NCBI RefSeq assembly: GCF_001766235.1
Contig: NZ_CP015164.1
Span: 2,321,001 to 2,385,000, forward strand
DNA from: Acetobacter ascendens
Lineage (GTDB): Bacteria; Pseudomonadota; Alphaproteobacteria; Acetobacterales; Acetobacteraceae
DNA: 64,000 nt
Direction of reading: 5' to 3'
Position 1 is the first letter of the stretch, and every line of letters starts with the position of its first letter. The notes under the pieces were generated by a model. The model worked only from the letters and a program-made list of their open reading frames with translations, was not told the DNA's origin and ran no database searches. This document shows positions 1 to 8,474 of the stretch, piece after piece. Made by a program: the position numbers and the translations under genes.

Positions 1-1412
1 CTGCCCGCTTCCTGCAACAAGCCATTCGTGCGTATAAGTTTGGCGCCAACAGCCCCAATTTTTATTTCATGCCGTAAACGTGCCACAGCATTGCCAATGG
101 CTTCTGGCATCAGCTCTGTATCGTTGTTCAGATAAAGCGTGAATGGACCACGCACTTTTTCCAATGCAGCATTACATCCCAACAGGAAACCAACATTACC
201 GGGAAAACGCACAACATCCAGTCCGCGCACATAACGTTCAATATGGCGCACACCATCGGTAGAACCGGAATCCACCACAATAACCTGCATTTGCCCATTA
301 TAGTTGGCACGTAACGAAGCCAATGCGCTCATGGTCATGGCAAACAGATTATGTGCTACAATAATAACGCTTAAATCTGGCACATCGTATGTAAAATCTA
401 GCGTCTGATTTAAAAGAACAGGCAATCGGATCTGGCACATTTCATGATAGAGCTTTTTGGAAAGAGCTTCACTTTCCTTCAGCCCTTCCACATCATCTTC
501 TAACCTACCATTATGGGCAATATAATGTGCAAACGCATCTGGGAAATCACCACGGGTAACTTCCTTTTGCACAACGGCATTACGGTAGTAGGATTCAAGA
601 TCAACATTAGCGCTTGGTTTGCGCAGTTCATGCACACCATAGCGCAGAAAATGTTCATAAAAATTACGGAAGTTTCCGCTTTCAACTGCACCACTTACAT
701 CATGATTAACGCTGCCATAAAACTCTTCAGAGAAATAGGCATTCGGGTTGTAATCTGTTGGTGTGGAATTAGACAGATAATGGTGCAAAGCCGAGAGCCA
801 ACGCCCTGAATCCAGTTCCTTTCTGACATGCGGATAGGTTTCCAGATACCATTCAGGATCAAAATACCAAGACAGACGCTGACCATACCCCTGCTCAGGC
901 TTTAAGTTTCGTACGCATTGGGCAAATGCGCCCAAACCTTCAATACGCGCAAGGCCGCTTTTAAGGTACGCTGTTGCGTTAAAAAACCATGATCCCGTCA
1001 AAAACTGTTCATCACCTACATTCAGATAGTGATCATAGAGATTTCGGAACCCCGCCTCTTCTAACGCTGCGGGCTGAAGTGTTGCATGCTGCTTGAAATA
1101 AAATTCACGATCAAAAAGCCAATGAGGATTGTGGGAAGAAAATCCTGCTCGGCAATAATGGTCGAACCCAGATTGCCATTCGCCTTTCCCCACAGCGTCG
1201 GCAACCGCCGGATAACGCCGCAGATACCAATCTTCATCAAAATACGGGTTGGGTGAATGGCGTAACGCTGGCCCTTTTTCCCGATAAAATTCTTCTAATG
1301 CTTCTGCGCCTTCAATACCCAGAAATTTCAGAACATCTCCATATTTTTCTGCGTACCATGTTGCGTCAAATACGCTCCAATCGATTTTTTTAATATCGCC
1401 ACTTAAAGACAT
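1..1412 (-). CDS. Family 2 glycosyltransferase with N-terminal WY/HY repeats (C-terminus beyond window)
   Basis: The frame is open from an ATG at 1412 to the window edge, giving about 470 residues of a larger protein. A GGATCTCTCT stretch just before the ATG contains a usable AGGA ribosome site. Residues 1 to about 330 carry several degenerate repeats of the type FDxxWYLxxYPxV...G...HYxxxG (for example FDEDWYLRRYPAV and FDPEWYLETYPHV). A GT-A fold glycosyltransferase domain then starts near residue 345 with SVIIVAHN and has the metal/nucleotide-sugar motif LYLNNDTELMP near 425. Such proteins usually build surface polysaccharide or glycosylate proteins in the cytoplasm; the substrate cannot be told. 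The fold is clear, the role is inferred. Confidence 0.85.
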   Translation of the reverse strand, partial: MSLSGDIKKIDWSVFDATWYAEKYGDVLKFLGIEGAEALEEFYREKGPALRHSPNPYFDEDWYLRRYPAVADAVGKGEWQSGFDHYCRAGFSSHNPHWLFDREFYFKQHATLQPAALEEAGFRNLYDHYLNVGDEQFLTGSWFFNATAYLKSGLARIEGLGAFAQCVRNLKPEQGYGQRLSWYFDPEWYLETYPHVRKELDSGRWLSALHHYLSNSTPTDYNPNAYFSEEFYGSVNHDVSGAVESGNFRNFYEHFLRYGVHELRKPSANVDLESYYRNAVVQKEVTRGDFPDAFAHYIAHNGRLEDDVEGLKESEALSKKLYHEMCQIRLPVLLNQTLDFTYDVPDLSVIIVAHNLFAMTMSALASLRANYNGQMQVIVVDSGSTDGVRHIERYVRGLDVVRFPGNVGFLLGCNAALEKVRGPFTLYLNNDTELMPEAIGNAVARLRHEIKIGAVGAKLIRTNGLLQEAG

Positions 1413-1539
1413 AGAGAGATCCTGACATTTCATTCAGGCACACAGTATAAGATTTATACGCGGTGCTTCAACCGCTACAATACGGCAATGAAGTTAGCGC
1501 GCCTTCAACAATAAAAACCTAACACTCAAAATATGACAG

Positions 1540-2055
1540 TTAATGGAAAATACGGCGCGTCACACGTTCCAGCTTTTTGCGCCAAACCATAAACACCCAC
1601 AACACGGCAACGGCATACAGGCCGCCCATTGCCGCCATAGAAACCGGAACACCCGGCACCAGATAAGTGGCTGCATCACAGGGTTTGGAAGGCAGCAAAG
1701 GCATAGAAGCAAGGCGTTCCGCCATTGTGTGGCCAGATATATGGGGTGCATGGCATGCCGGCAGCGGGCTTGGCCACCATTGCCACTCTACCCCTACATG
1801 GCAAATAGAAAGCCCAATATCTGCCACCATAAAAGGCACCGCTAACCACAAAAGCTGCCGTGCCACCTTATCTGGCAACACAGCGGCCACAATGGCTGTG
1901 CCAAGCAGCAAGCGCCACGGCCAGCGTTCCCACAGGCACAATTCACATGGCATAATTTGCAAGACATGTTGGGTGTACCACACCACCCCCAGCGCCAATA
2001 GCGCCGCCCCTGCCAAAAATATTGCCAAGGGGCGAGATGCGTGGCTCCCCCTCAT
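1540..2055 (-). CDS. dsbB: Disulfide bond formation protein B
   Basis: 171 residues, the normal DsbB size, with four hydrophobic segments. The first periplasmic cysteine pair is C37/C40 in PCELCLWERW, the quinone-linked CxxC of DsbB. The second pair is C101 and C126 (PLPACHAP and KPCDAATY). DsbB reoxidises DsbA in the inner membrane and passes electrons to ubiquinone. The start codon overlaps the otsA stop by 4 bp, so it is probably translated together with the trehalose genes, an odd functional pairing that may only reflect compact packing. Confidence 0.9.
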   Translation of the reverse strand: MRGSHASRPLAIFLAGAALLALGVVWYTQHVLQIMPCELCLWERWPWRLLLGTAIVAAVLPDKVARQLLWLAVPFMVADIGLSICHVGVEWQWWPSPLPACHAPHISGHTMAERLASMPLLPSKPCDAATYLVPGVPVSMAAMGGLYAVAVLWVFMVWRKKLERVTRRIFH

Positions 2056-3398
2056 TCAGACCGCACCTCTGCCAACGCCATAATAAAGGAACGTGCCCAA
2101 CTGCCAGCCGTAACACGCCAGACATCTGGCTTCAGCCGCTTCCACCGTGCCTGTCTTTCAGAGAGAGACATGCTGAGTGATTTATGCAAGGCATCCGCCA
2201 CTTCATCTGCATCATGCGGGTTCACCAAAAGCGCATCTTCCATTTCTGGCGCAGCACCAGCAAAGCGGGAAAGAATAAGTACGCCGGGATCTTCCTCATC
2301 CTGAGCTGCTACGTATTCCTTGGCAACCAGATTCATGCCATCCCGCAAGGGTGTTACCAACGCTGCGCGGGAAAGGCGGAAAAATGGTGCCAATAGTTCA
2401 CGCGGTACGGGGTGCGTAAGGTAACGGATAGGAACCCAGTCAAAATCTCCATATGTGCCGTTAATATGGCCAACCACACCGTCCAGTTCTTCCCGCAGCA
2501 CTTTGTATTCTGGCACACTGCCACGAGAAACCGGGGTAATCTGCAGATAAATAACCTTACCGCGATATTCTGGATATTTACGCAAGAACACTTCATAGGC
2601 CCGAAAGCGCTCCGGCAAGCCTTTGGAGTAATCCATACGGTCCACACCGATAATCAACGGTAGGCCCCTCAGGCTTTTTTCAAGCTTCTGCACCTCTAGG
2701 TTATCTAATCCGGAAGTGGCCTGCTGCTGAAAACTTTCTGGGTCTATTCCGATCGGGAACACGCGGGCTTGTGCTGGCACACCAACAACGGAAAAGCCTT
2801 CGTTGACATTTCGCGCATCATCTTCCGTCTGCACACCCATCACATCATAGGCACGCAAAGCTCGCATCAGCTTTTCCGCGTCCGGCAAAGCCCGCATCAG
2901 GCTCCATGGTGGGAACGGAATATGCAGGAAAAACCCAATACGGCACTTTATACCCAGTTCACGCAGCGCCAACCCAAGCGGGAACAGGTGATAATCATGC
3001 ACCCATATTAGATCATCAGGTTTCAGCAGCGGGGCAAGCTTCTGCGCAAACATGAGGTTTACGGCATGATATGTATGCCTGTCCTGCCGACTATAATTCA
3101 TTAACCCGGCGCGATAATGGCAGAGAGGCCAGAGGATTCCGTTGGAATATCCTTCGTAAAATCCATTATATTCTGATTTTGTCAGATCTACGGTGGCGTA
3201 GGTTACGTTATCCACCGTGTCTATGCTTACGCGCCGATCTTCCCCTTCATCATCTGGAATTTGTTGGCCAGACCACCCAAACCAGAGGCATTCTTGCCCT
3301 TGCACGGCATCTCGCAGGGCAACAGCCAGCCCTCCGGCGGGTTGAGCACGATCGCGCACAGCCGGAACGCGATTGGAAACAATAACAAGGCGCCCCAT
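2052..3398 (-). CDS. otsA: Alpha,alpha-trehalose-phosphate synthase (UDP-forming)
   Basis: 448 residues of a GT20 family enzyme, close to the usual 450-475. Visible motifs in order: SNRVP near the N-terminus followed by GGLAVAL (glucose-6-phosphate/UDP loop), WVHDYHLFPL around 130, VDRMDYSKGLPER around 255 and RDGMNLVAKEY around 355. It joins UDP-glucose and glucose-6-phosphate to trehalose-6-phosphate, which OtsB dephosphorylates. The product is a compatible solute useful under ethanol, acid and osmotic stress. It lies 3 bp downstream of otsB and overlaps dsbB by 4 bp, so the three probably share one transcript. Confidence 0.95.
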   Translation of the reverse strand: MGRLVIVSNRVPAVRDRAQPAGGLAVALRDAVQGQECLWFGWSGQQIPDDEGEDRRVSIDTVDNVTYATVDLTKSEYNGFYEGYSNGILWPLCHYRAGLMNYSRQDRHTYHAVNLMFAQKLAPLLKPDDLIWVHDYHLFPLGLALRELGIKCRIGFFLHIPFPPWSLMRALPDAEKLMRALRAYDVMGVQTEDDARNVNEGFSVVGVPAQARVFPIGIDPESFQQQATSGLDNLEVQKLEKSLRGLPLIIGVDRMDYSKGLPERFRAYEVFLRKYPEYRGKVIYLQITPVSRGSVPEYKVLREELDGVVGHINGTYGDFDWVPIRYLTHPVPRELLAPFFRLSRAALVTPLRDGMNLVAKEYVAAQDEEDPGVLILSRFAGAAPEMEDALLVNPHDADEVADALHKSLSMSLSERQARWKRLKPDVWRVTAGSWARSFIMALAEVRSE

Positions 3399-3401
3399 CC
3401 C

Positions 3402-4145
3402 TTACCGGCTCCCGCCTGTAAGGGATCCCAACCAAGCCCGAAAAATAGAAGGGGTTGGGAAATCAGATGGAATACGTAGCCCCACGCCCCCCATTCTGCG
3501 CACGGCAGCTATGGCATCTTCATCCGTTACGTCATCCCCTACAAATACGGGCTTTCTGCCGGTAAAGGGAGGACTTTCCATTAACAAGGAGACCGCATAG
3601 CCTTTATCAATTCCGGCGGGGCGTATTTCCCAGGCCATTTTGGCGGGCAGAAGCAAAAATGTCCCTTTAGATTGCTGAACCCATTCGCTAGCTGCCTGAC
3701 GCAACGTTTCTGCGGCTTCTGGTGCGGCACGGTAATGCAGGACAAACCCACCTTCTTTGTGCTCCAACCGTGTACCCGGCAATGTTGCCAACAAATCCCG
3801 CGCCTGAGCCAGCCATTCAAGCGGCAAAGAGGGCAATGCCGCGCGTTCAATCGGGCCACCGGGACGATGCCGAATAGCTACCCCGTGCTCACCAGCAACG
3901 GCAAAAGGCACGTCACCCAAAAAATGATCTATCTGATCAATGGGGCGGCCAGAAACAACAGCCAAGGCATCTCCACATGCTTCACGCAAGTGGCGCAGGC
4001 TATCAAGAAGCCCATTTGGTACCACAACAGATTCTGGCGTGGGAGCAATATCAACCAGAGTACCGTCAAAATCGAGCAGAAAGGCAGTTTCGTTCAACGG
4101 GGGTAGATGAAAACGGAAATCCTGCGCACCGAGAGAACCTAGCAC
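3402..4145 (-). CDS. otsB: Trehalose-6-phosphate phosphatase
   Basis: 247-residue HAD-superfamily phosphatase. HAD motif I is LLDFDGTLVDIAP with nucleophile D25 and D27, and the late acidic motif is FVGDDVTDEDAI (D204, D205, D208), both typical of OtsB. The enzyme releases trehalose from the OtsA product in the cytosol. It is the first gene of otsB-otsA-dsbB on the minus strand. About 180 bp without a gene separates it from the upstream DUF2155 gene, the likely place for its promoter. Confidence 0.94.
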   Translation of the reverse strand: MLGSLGAQDFRFHLPPLNETAFLLDFDGTLVDIAPTPESVVVPNGLLDSLRHLREACGDALAVVSGRPIDQIDHFLGDVPFAVAGEHGVAIRHRPGGPIERAALPSLPLEWLAQARDLLATLPGTRLEHKEGGFVLHYRAAPEAAETLRQAASEWVQQSKGTFLLLPAKMAWEIRPAGIDKGYAVSLLMESPPFTGRKPVFVGDDVTDEDAIAAVRRMGGVGLRIPSDFPTPSIFRAWLGSLTGGSR

Positions 4146-4329
4146 GTTTGCACCTCAATTCTTGTTGTGATGGCCGGCCCTGATAACCTGATAACAAGAC
4201 TGCTAGGCACTTGCAGCCAGACCACTGTATTTTAACACGTTGCCGAACACCCCCTGCTTCGACAACCACCGATCTTACAGACCTGCCGCGCGGAACCGGC
4301 ACAAAACTGAAACGGTTCCTTACCCAACG

Positions 4330-4917
4330 CTAATAAACGCCACCGGTTTCTTGCTTGTCTGGTATGGCATCGGGAATATCCGGGCTGCCCGCATGGCTAG
4401 AAGATGACGTATCCCCTGTAGGTGCTGGTGCCGTGTCTGAACCAGATGCGGGCGGTGCAGCAGGTGCCACAGGTTTAGGTAATGGGGGAAGCATAGGGTC
4501 TGTATCTGTGCCCTCGCACCGCACCATCCGCACATCGTAAACCGGGCTTTCAAACACGCCCAATGCAGGCTCCGCCGCTAACATCCAGCCCTGAAAAGTG
4601 GCTCCGTTAGGATGTTTATCCTGTAAGGCTAACCATGCAGCAGCATCGGGCGAAAGTGTGGGCGGGCGTTGCAAACAACGTGAGGGGGTAATATCCAGAC
4701 TTTTATAATGTGCTGTTGTGCCTATCGGAACTGAGAGCACCTCTACATGGGCATCTAATCTGTCCAGCACCCGCACAACGGCCGTATTTTTACCTTGCCA
4801 CGTATCTGGCGCATACACTGCCGGGGGCGCCAAAGCAGTACCTGCGGCCTGCGCAAGCACAGGCACTCCGGCCAAAATAGCCCCACAAGCCACGGCTTGA
4901 TACAGTGCGCGCTTCAT
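4330..4917 (-). CDS. DUF2155 domain protein, exported
   Basis: 195 residues. A signal peptide is evident (MKRALYQAVACGAILAGVP, cleavage likely after AQA). The body matches the alphaproteobacterial DUF2155 pattern: TAVVRVLDRLDAHVEVLSVP, then CLQRPPTLSP, then GWMLAAEPALGVFESPVYDVR and a closing C. The last 60 residues are a Pro/Ala/Ser-rich low-complexity tail. The role is unknown; the family often sits beside the NDUFA12 gene, as it nearly does here. The start overlaps the stop of the preceding 80-residue gene by 4 bp, indicating one operon. Confidence 0.8.
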   Translation of the reverse strand: MKRALYQAVACGAILAGVPVLAQAAGTALAPPAVYAPDTWQGKNTAVVRVLDRLDAHVEVLSVPIGTTAHYKSLDITPSRCLQRPPTLSPDAAAWLALQDKHPNGATFQGWMLAAEPALGVFESPVYDVRMVRCEGTDTDPMLPPLPKPVAPAAPPASGSDTAPAPTGDTSSSSHAGSPDIPDAIPDKQETGGVY

Positions 4918-5156
4918 GCTGCTTGCCCTCCGTTTTTAGGAGAGGCGAGACTATCAACCATATCTTTCAAACGCGCCCGCATAAACTGTTCACTCACCCC
5001 CATCAGCATGGCATCCTCAAACGCATCGCGCATAATATCCTGCACTTCCTGCCAGTTTTCTTCCAAAACACGCAGTTTTTCATGGCAGGTTATGGGGTTT
5101 CCATCATCCTGCGGCCAGAAGCGTGGCTTTTCCATGCTGTTGTTTCCCGGCTTCAA
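4914..5156 (-). CDS. Small conserved-looking protein of unknown function
   Basis: 80 residues, soluble and mostly helical by eye, acidic in the centre (ENWQEVQDIMRDAFEDAM) with one cysteine (ITCHEK). I do not recognise a characterised family. It lies between mlaD (29-bp gap) and the DUF2155 gene (4-bp overlap), so it is clearly part of the NDUFA12-mlaD-DUF2155 transcript. An internal Met at residue 8 (MEKPRFW) is an alternative start. The tight packing supports a real gene; no function is assigned. Confidence 0.7.
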   Translation of the reverse strand: MKPGNNSMEKPRFWPQDDGNPITCHEKLRVLEENWQEVQDIMRDAFEDAMLMGVSEQFMRARLKDMVDSLASPKNGGQAA

Positions 5157-5185
5157 TCTTAAATTAACGGATTTTTATGTCTGTT

Positions 5186-5731
5186 TCAGGGCAGATCATT
5201 CCCGCCTGTGCCACCACCATTTGTAGGTGCTGCCTTGTTGGCACGTGTGAGGGTATCCGTAACCGAGAAAATGAATTTGCTGAGCAACTGTTCCAAACTG
5301 ATGGAACCCTGTGTCTGCCCAACTGTTCCACCGGGTTTAAGGGTTTTGTCATCCCCACCCGGAGAGAGGGCAATATACTTGCCGCCCAGCAAACTATCAC
5401 TGGTGATAATGGCTGCTGTATCATCTGAAAGATGAATATCAGGCCGCACAGTAAAGGTCACATGCGCCTTAAAGGTGTGTGGATCTACGGTCTCACGCAC
5501 CACCTGCCCAACTGTCACGCCTGCCAGCCGCACATCAGAGCCAATATCCAGCCCATCTATGTGCGTGAAATCTGCATTAAGCTGGTAACCGGTTGTGTCT
5601 GTTTTGCGGCCTTCGCCCACTACAGCAGCCACCAGCATGCCGCTAATAGCCACCAACACAAAAGTGCCAGTAAGCAGTTCTGTAAGACTACGCCGAGATT
5701 TTTCTGCCATTGCTGAAGCCATAAGCCGCAT
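5186..5731 (-). CDS. mlaD: MCE-family phospholipid transport protein MlaD
   Basis: 181 residues. One N-terminal membrane anchor (about residues 22-42, LTGTFVLVAISGMLVAAVVG) is followed by one MCE domain (GYQLNADFTHIDGL, then GSDVRLAGVTVGQV) and the typical DSLLGGKYIALSPGG segment. MlaD forms the hexameric periplasmic ring of the Mla transporter that carries phospholipids between membranes. mlaE and mlaF are not in the window; mlaA and mlaC are 14 kb away at 19.3-20.8 kb, so the system is split. The Met at residue 8 is a possible later start. Confidence 0.88.
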   Translation of the reverse strand: MRLMASAMAEKSRRSLTELLTGTFVLVAISGMLVAAVVGEGRKTDTTGYQLNADFTHIDGLDIGSDVRLAGVTVGQVVRETVDPHTFKAHVTFTVRPDIHLSDDTAAIITSDSLLGGKYIALSPGGDDKTLKPGGTVGQTQGSISLEQLLSKFIFSVTDTLTRANKAAPTNGGGTGGNDLP

Positions 5732-5779
5732 CGCACTCCCTGTATTGCCTGTTCGGTTTAGCAGGAAATGCGCGGCAGA

Positions 5780-6148
5780 TCACGCATCAGGTGTCCATGC
5801 CTCGTAATCTCCCGTCGCAGGTGGGTGCTGGCCCGTGGAATACAGACTTCCCGGCGGCCTGTAAGCTTGTACCGTGCCTGTCATATTGGGCTGATGCGGA
5901 AGCTGCCAAGGCTTGCGTTCTTCTGCCGGAATAGGGGCATCCAGCGTGTGGTGCAGCCATCCCCACCATTCTGGTGGTACGGCAGAAGGATCTTCCCCTT
6001 TCAGGTAAATCACCCAGCGTTCGGGGCGTTCCACCCCACCACCCTGACGGGCCGGACCTGTTGATTCGTAATAGCAGCGGCCATCGGCATCCTTGCCAAC
6101 CAGCCGCCCCTTCCGGCGCGTATGCAGCCATGTTCCAAAGTTTGCCAT
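5780..6148 (-). CDS. NDUFA12-family complex I accessory subunit
   Basis: 122 residues from the ATG at 6148. The frame stays open further upstream, but family members begin like this one (MANFGTWLHTRRKGRLVG). Family signatures are DADGRCYYES, ERWVIYLKGEDPSAVPPEWW and GWLHHTLDAPIP. In alphaproteobacteria and mitochondria this subunit belongs to NADH:ubiquinone oxidoreductase and is needed for its assembly or stability. It is the first gene of the minus-strand set running through mlaD and DUF2155, and is divergent from the gene at 6358. Confidence 0.88.
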   Translation of the reverse strand: MANFGTWLHTRRKGRLVGKDADGRCYYESTGPARQGGGVERPERWVIYLKGEDPSAVPPEWWGWLHHTLDAPIPAEERKPWQLPHQPNMTGTVQAYRPPGSLYSTGQHPPATGDYEAWTPDA

Positions 6149-6357
6149 GTTGTGGATGATAGGACTCCGCACCACGCCCGGTCTATGAAATATGCACGCA
6201 CTGCCGATCAACTGCGCTCGAGCACGCGGTATTCGGGCAGGAAACGCAACTTCACAAAAAGTTATCCCCCATATCCTCATTATGCAGAGTGTTAACAGCC
6301 TTTTGGCGGCACGATTCCGGGTTCCGACGCGATAGGCGGAAACGATAAACTGCCCGC

Positions 6358-7914
6358 ATGAACGCAACAGCCAGACGCCACTGGAATGGCGTGCTGATGA
6401 GCACGCTAGAGGCCGCAGCAGACCCGGACGCTCCCCTTCGCTCCGTTACGCTGCCCGCAGAATGGGATACAGATGCCGCAACGGCATTGGCCCAGCTTGT
6501 ACCAGGAGATGAAGCGCTGGATCTGCCCAGCCTTGCCTCCCGCTGGATTGATGCGCTGGCACCAGATGATGCCACGGCCCGATCTTTGGTGTGGATGCTG
6601 CTTACGCGGCAGGCTGCCCCAACAGAGGCCGTATGGCATTGCCGTTTTGACCGCCCGCCGGGCTTTATAGTTAATCTGGCGGCTTTTGTTTCCCCCGGTG
6701 AAGGGCTTGCTGCGCGCACATTTGTTGCGGCTCTGCGGCTGATCTGTTCCGTATTGCGCCATGCCGCCAGCACACTGGCCAGCCAGCGCAATGGGGAACT
6801 GCCGCTGCCAGATTTATTTGCACCAGAACAAACAGAAGCAGCCCCCGCTGCGCCAGCCGATACACTTGCCCCTACCCCATTGGCTGGTGATATTCTGCTC
6901 ACCAATCTGGATGCCTGCCTTGCTGGCGTTGGGCTGGATTACGATAGCGAAGATGGCCGCGCCGCCGCGTGCGCCATAGCTGCCTTGGCCACACTAACCG
7001 CACATGCTGGCCGGGGGCCGGAATCTCTCCCGCTGCCACCTGTGCGCACCGTTCTGCCCGGATTGGGGGAAACCCTGCGTGCTGTCTGGAACGAAGCGGC
7101 AGTGGAGACAGAAACGCCGTTAGCTCCGATTGAAACCGGCTTTTCTTCCTCCAACCCGATAGACGGGCTTTTGGGTGTGGAAGCTTGTGGGCTGGCCCCG
7201 GCTTTTTCCATGCTGCGGTCGGATGGCAAACTTTCCAGAAGCGCCTTGCTGCGGTTGGAAGCACGTGGCTTTACGGTTGAAACTGCTTTAGCTGCCGCGC
7301 TGGCAGGTGAAACTGTTCTACCTCAGCCCGGCCCTAATGCACATTTAGCCATGTATCGTGCCCTGACTGGTTTTGTGGACCGCATGCCCGCACGGCCAGA
7401 AGTGCAGAACCAGCCAATTCGCAATAAGCTGGAACGTGGCATACGCCGCACTTTGCCCCCACGGCATGGTGGCTTTACGCAAAAAACCACCATTGGTGGC
7501 CATCGCCTATTCCTGCGCACGGGGGAATATGAAGATGGCACGCTGGGTGAACTAGCCCTTACCCCCACGCGGGAAAGCGGCATGGTACGCGGGCTGATGG
7601 AAAGCTTGGGTGAAGCTGTTAGCATTGGCTTGCAATACGGTGCCCCACTGGAAGCCTTTGTAGAAAACTTTGCCTATACTTGCTTTGGCCCGGCTGGCAC
7701 GGTGGAGGGAGACCCGGTTGCATCCTACGCCACATCCATGTTGGACTACGCCTTCCGCGCCTTATCAGACACGTATCTGGGTGAGCGACTGCCAGATGGC
7801 CCGCACCAAGATACACAATCTGACCCAGACCCACTTCTGCCGCTGGATCTGCCAGAAGCAGATGATACGCCGCCCACTGGGCGCAAGCGCCGTAATCTGC
7901 GGCTTGTCTGCTAA
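6358..7914 (+). CDS. Standalone protein with the C-terminal (TSCPD-type) domain of B12-dependent ribonucleotide reductase
   Basis: 518 residues. From about residue 365 it closely follows the end of class II ribonucleotide reductase NrdJ: LPPRHGGFTQKTTIGGHRLF, then RTGEYEDGTLGELALT, then SIGLQYGAPLEAFVENFAYT and MLDYAFRALSDTYLGE. The first ~350 residues are Ala/Leu-rich helix and show none of the cysteines or barrel motifs of a catalytic RNR. It therefore probably lacks reductase activity and may regulate or partner the enzyme. A strong terminator follows. The homology is secure; the function is inference. Confidence 0.7.
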   Translation: MNATARRHWNGVLMSTLEAAADPDAPLRSVTLPAEWDTDAATALAQLVPGDEALDLPSLASRWIDALAPDDATARSLVWMLLTRQAAPTEAVWHCRFDRPPGFIVNLAAFVSPGEGLAARTFVAALRLICSVLRHAASTLASQRNGELPLPDLFAPEQTEAAPAAPADTLAPTPLAGDILLTNLDACLAGVGLDYDSEDGRAAACAIAALATLTAHAGRGPESLPLPPVRTVLPGLGETLRAVWNEAAVETETPLAPIETGFSSSNPIDGLLGVEACGLAPAFSMLRSDGKLSRSALLRLEARGFTVETALAAALAGETVLPQPGPNAHLAMYRALTGFVDRMPARPEVQNQPIRNKLERGIRRTLPPRHGGFTQKTTIGGHRLFLRTGEYEDGTLGELALTPTRESGMVRGLMESLGEAVSIGLQYGAPLEAFVENFAYTCFGPAGTVEGDPVASYATSMLDYAFRALSDTYLGERLPDGPHQDTQSDPDPLLPLDLPEADDTPPTGRKRRNLRLVC

Positions 7915-7932
7915 AGGCATACGGTCCATTCT

Positions 7933-7973
7933 GCTGGGCAAGAGGCAAGTTTCTGCTTCTTGCCCAGCTTTTT
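7933..7973 (+). terminator. Rho-independent terminator
   Basis: Perfect 11-bp stem GCTGGGCAAGA (7933-7943) with TCTTGCCCAGC (7958-7968), then TTTTT. It closes the RNR-like gene, so the RidA gene downstream probably has its own promoter or depends on read-through. Confidence 0.85.
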
Positions 7974-7993
7974 AACACAAGGAATACAGCGTG

Positions 7994-8455
7994 ATGAGCA
8001 CTCCTGAATCCCGTCTGGCTGAACTTGGTATCGAACTTCCTACACCTGCCGCACCTGTTGCTAACTACGTAGCCTGCGTTCAAACTGGCTCTCTTTTGGT
8101 GGTTTCCGGCCAGTTGCCCCTTAAAGATGGCAAACTGTTTGCGACCGGCAAGCTGGGAGATGCCGTTTCTGTTGAAACAGCGGTTGAGGCTGCGCGTTAC
8201 AGCATGATCAATGTGATCGCACAGGTACGCGCCGCGGTGGGCGACCTTTCCCGCGTGAAGCGCGTGGTGCGGTTGGGTGGCTTTATTGCCTGCACACCAG
8301 AATTCACTTCGCACGCAGCTGCCATGAATGGTGCATCTGATCTGGCCGTGGCTGTATTTGGTGATGCCGGACGCCATGCGCGCTCCACCGTTGGCGTACC
8401 TTCCCTGCCGCTGGATGCACCGGTAGAAGTAGAAGGGTTGTTCGAAATCGGCTGA
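7994..8455 (+). CDS. RidA (YjgF/YER057c) family protein
   Basis: 153 residues from the ATG at 7994; a GTG at 7991 is equally possible, with an AAGGAA site upstream of both. The family pattern is clear: SLLVVSGQLPLKDGK, then RVKRVVRLGGFIACTPEF and a closing RSTVGVPSLPLDAPVEVEG. Members hydrolyse reactive enamine/imine intermediates released by PLP enzymes. The longer C-terminal part matches the YjgF-like subgroup of alphaproteobacteria rather than canonical 128-residue RidA, so the exact substrate is open. The next gene starts 19 bp downstream. Confidence 0.88.
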   Translation: MSTPESRLAELGIELPTPAAPVANYVACVQTGSLLVVSGQLPLKDGKLFATGKLGDAVSVETAVEAARYSMINVIAQVRAAVGDLSRVKRVVRLGGFIACTPEFTSHAAAMNGASDLAVAVFGDAGRHARSTVGVPSLPLDAPVEVEGLFEIG

Positions 8456-8474
8456 GTTTGCAGGAAAGACAGAC

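Noticed and set aside
513..886. Short open frames on both strands inside the first glycosyltransferase
   Set aside because: They are shadows of the long minus-strand frame from 1412 to the edge, which shows clear GT2 motifs.
2784..3990. Plus-strand frames over otsA and otsB
   Set aside because: Antisense to well-matched trehalose genes, with no ribosome sites or family signatures.
6252..6905. 217-residue minus-strand frame over the RNR-like gene
   Set aside because: Ser/Ala/Arg-rich composition typical of the antisense of a GC-rich gene, and it overlaps an obviously coding plus frame.
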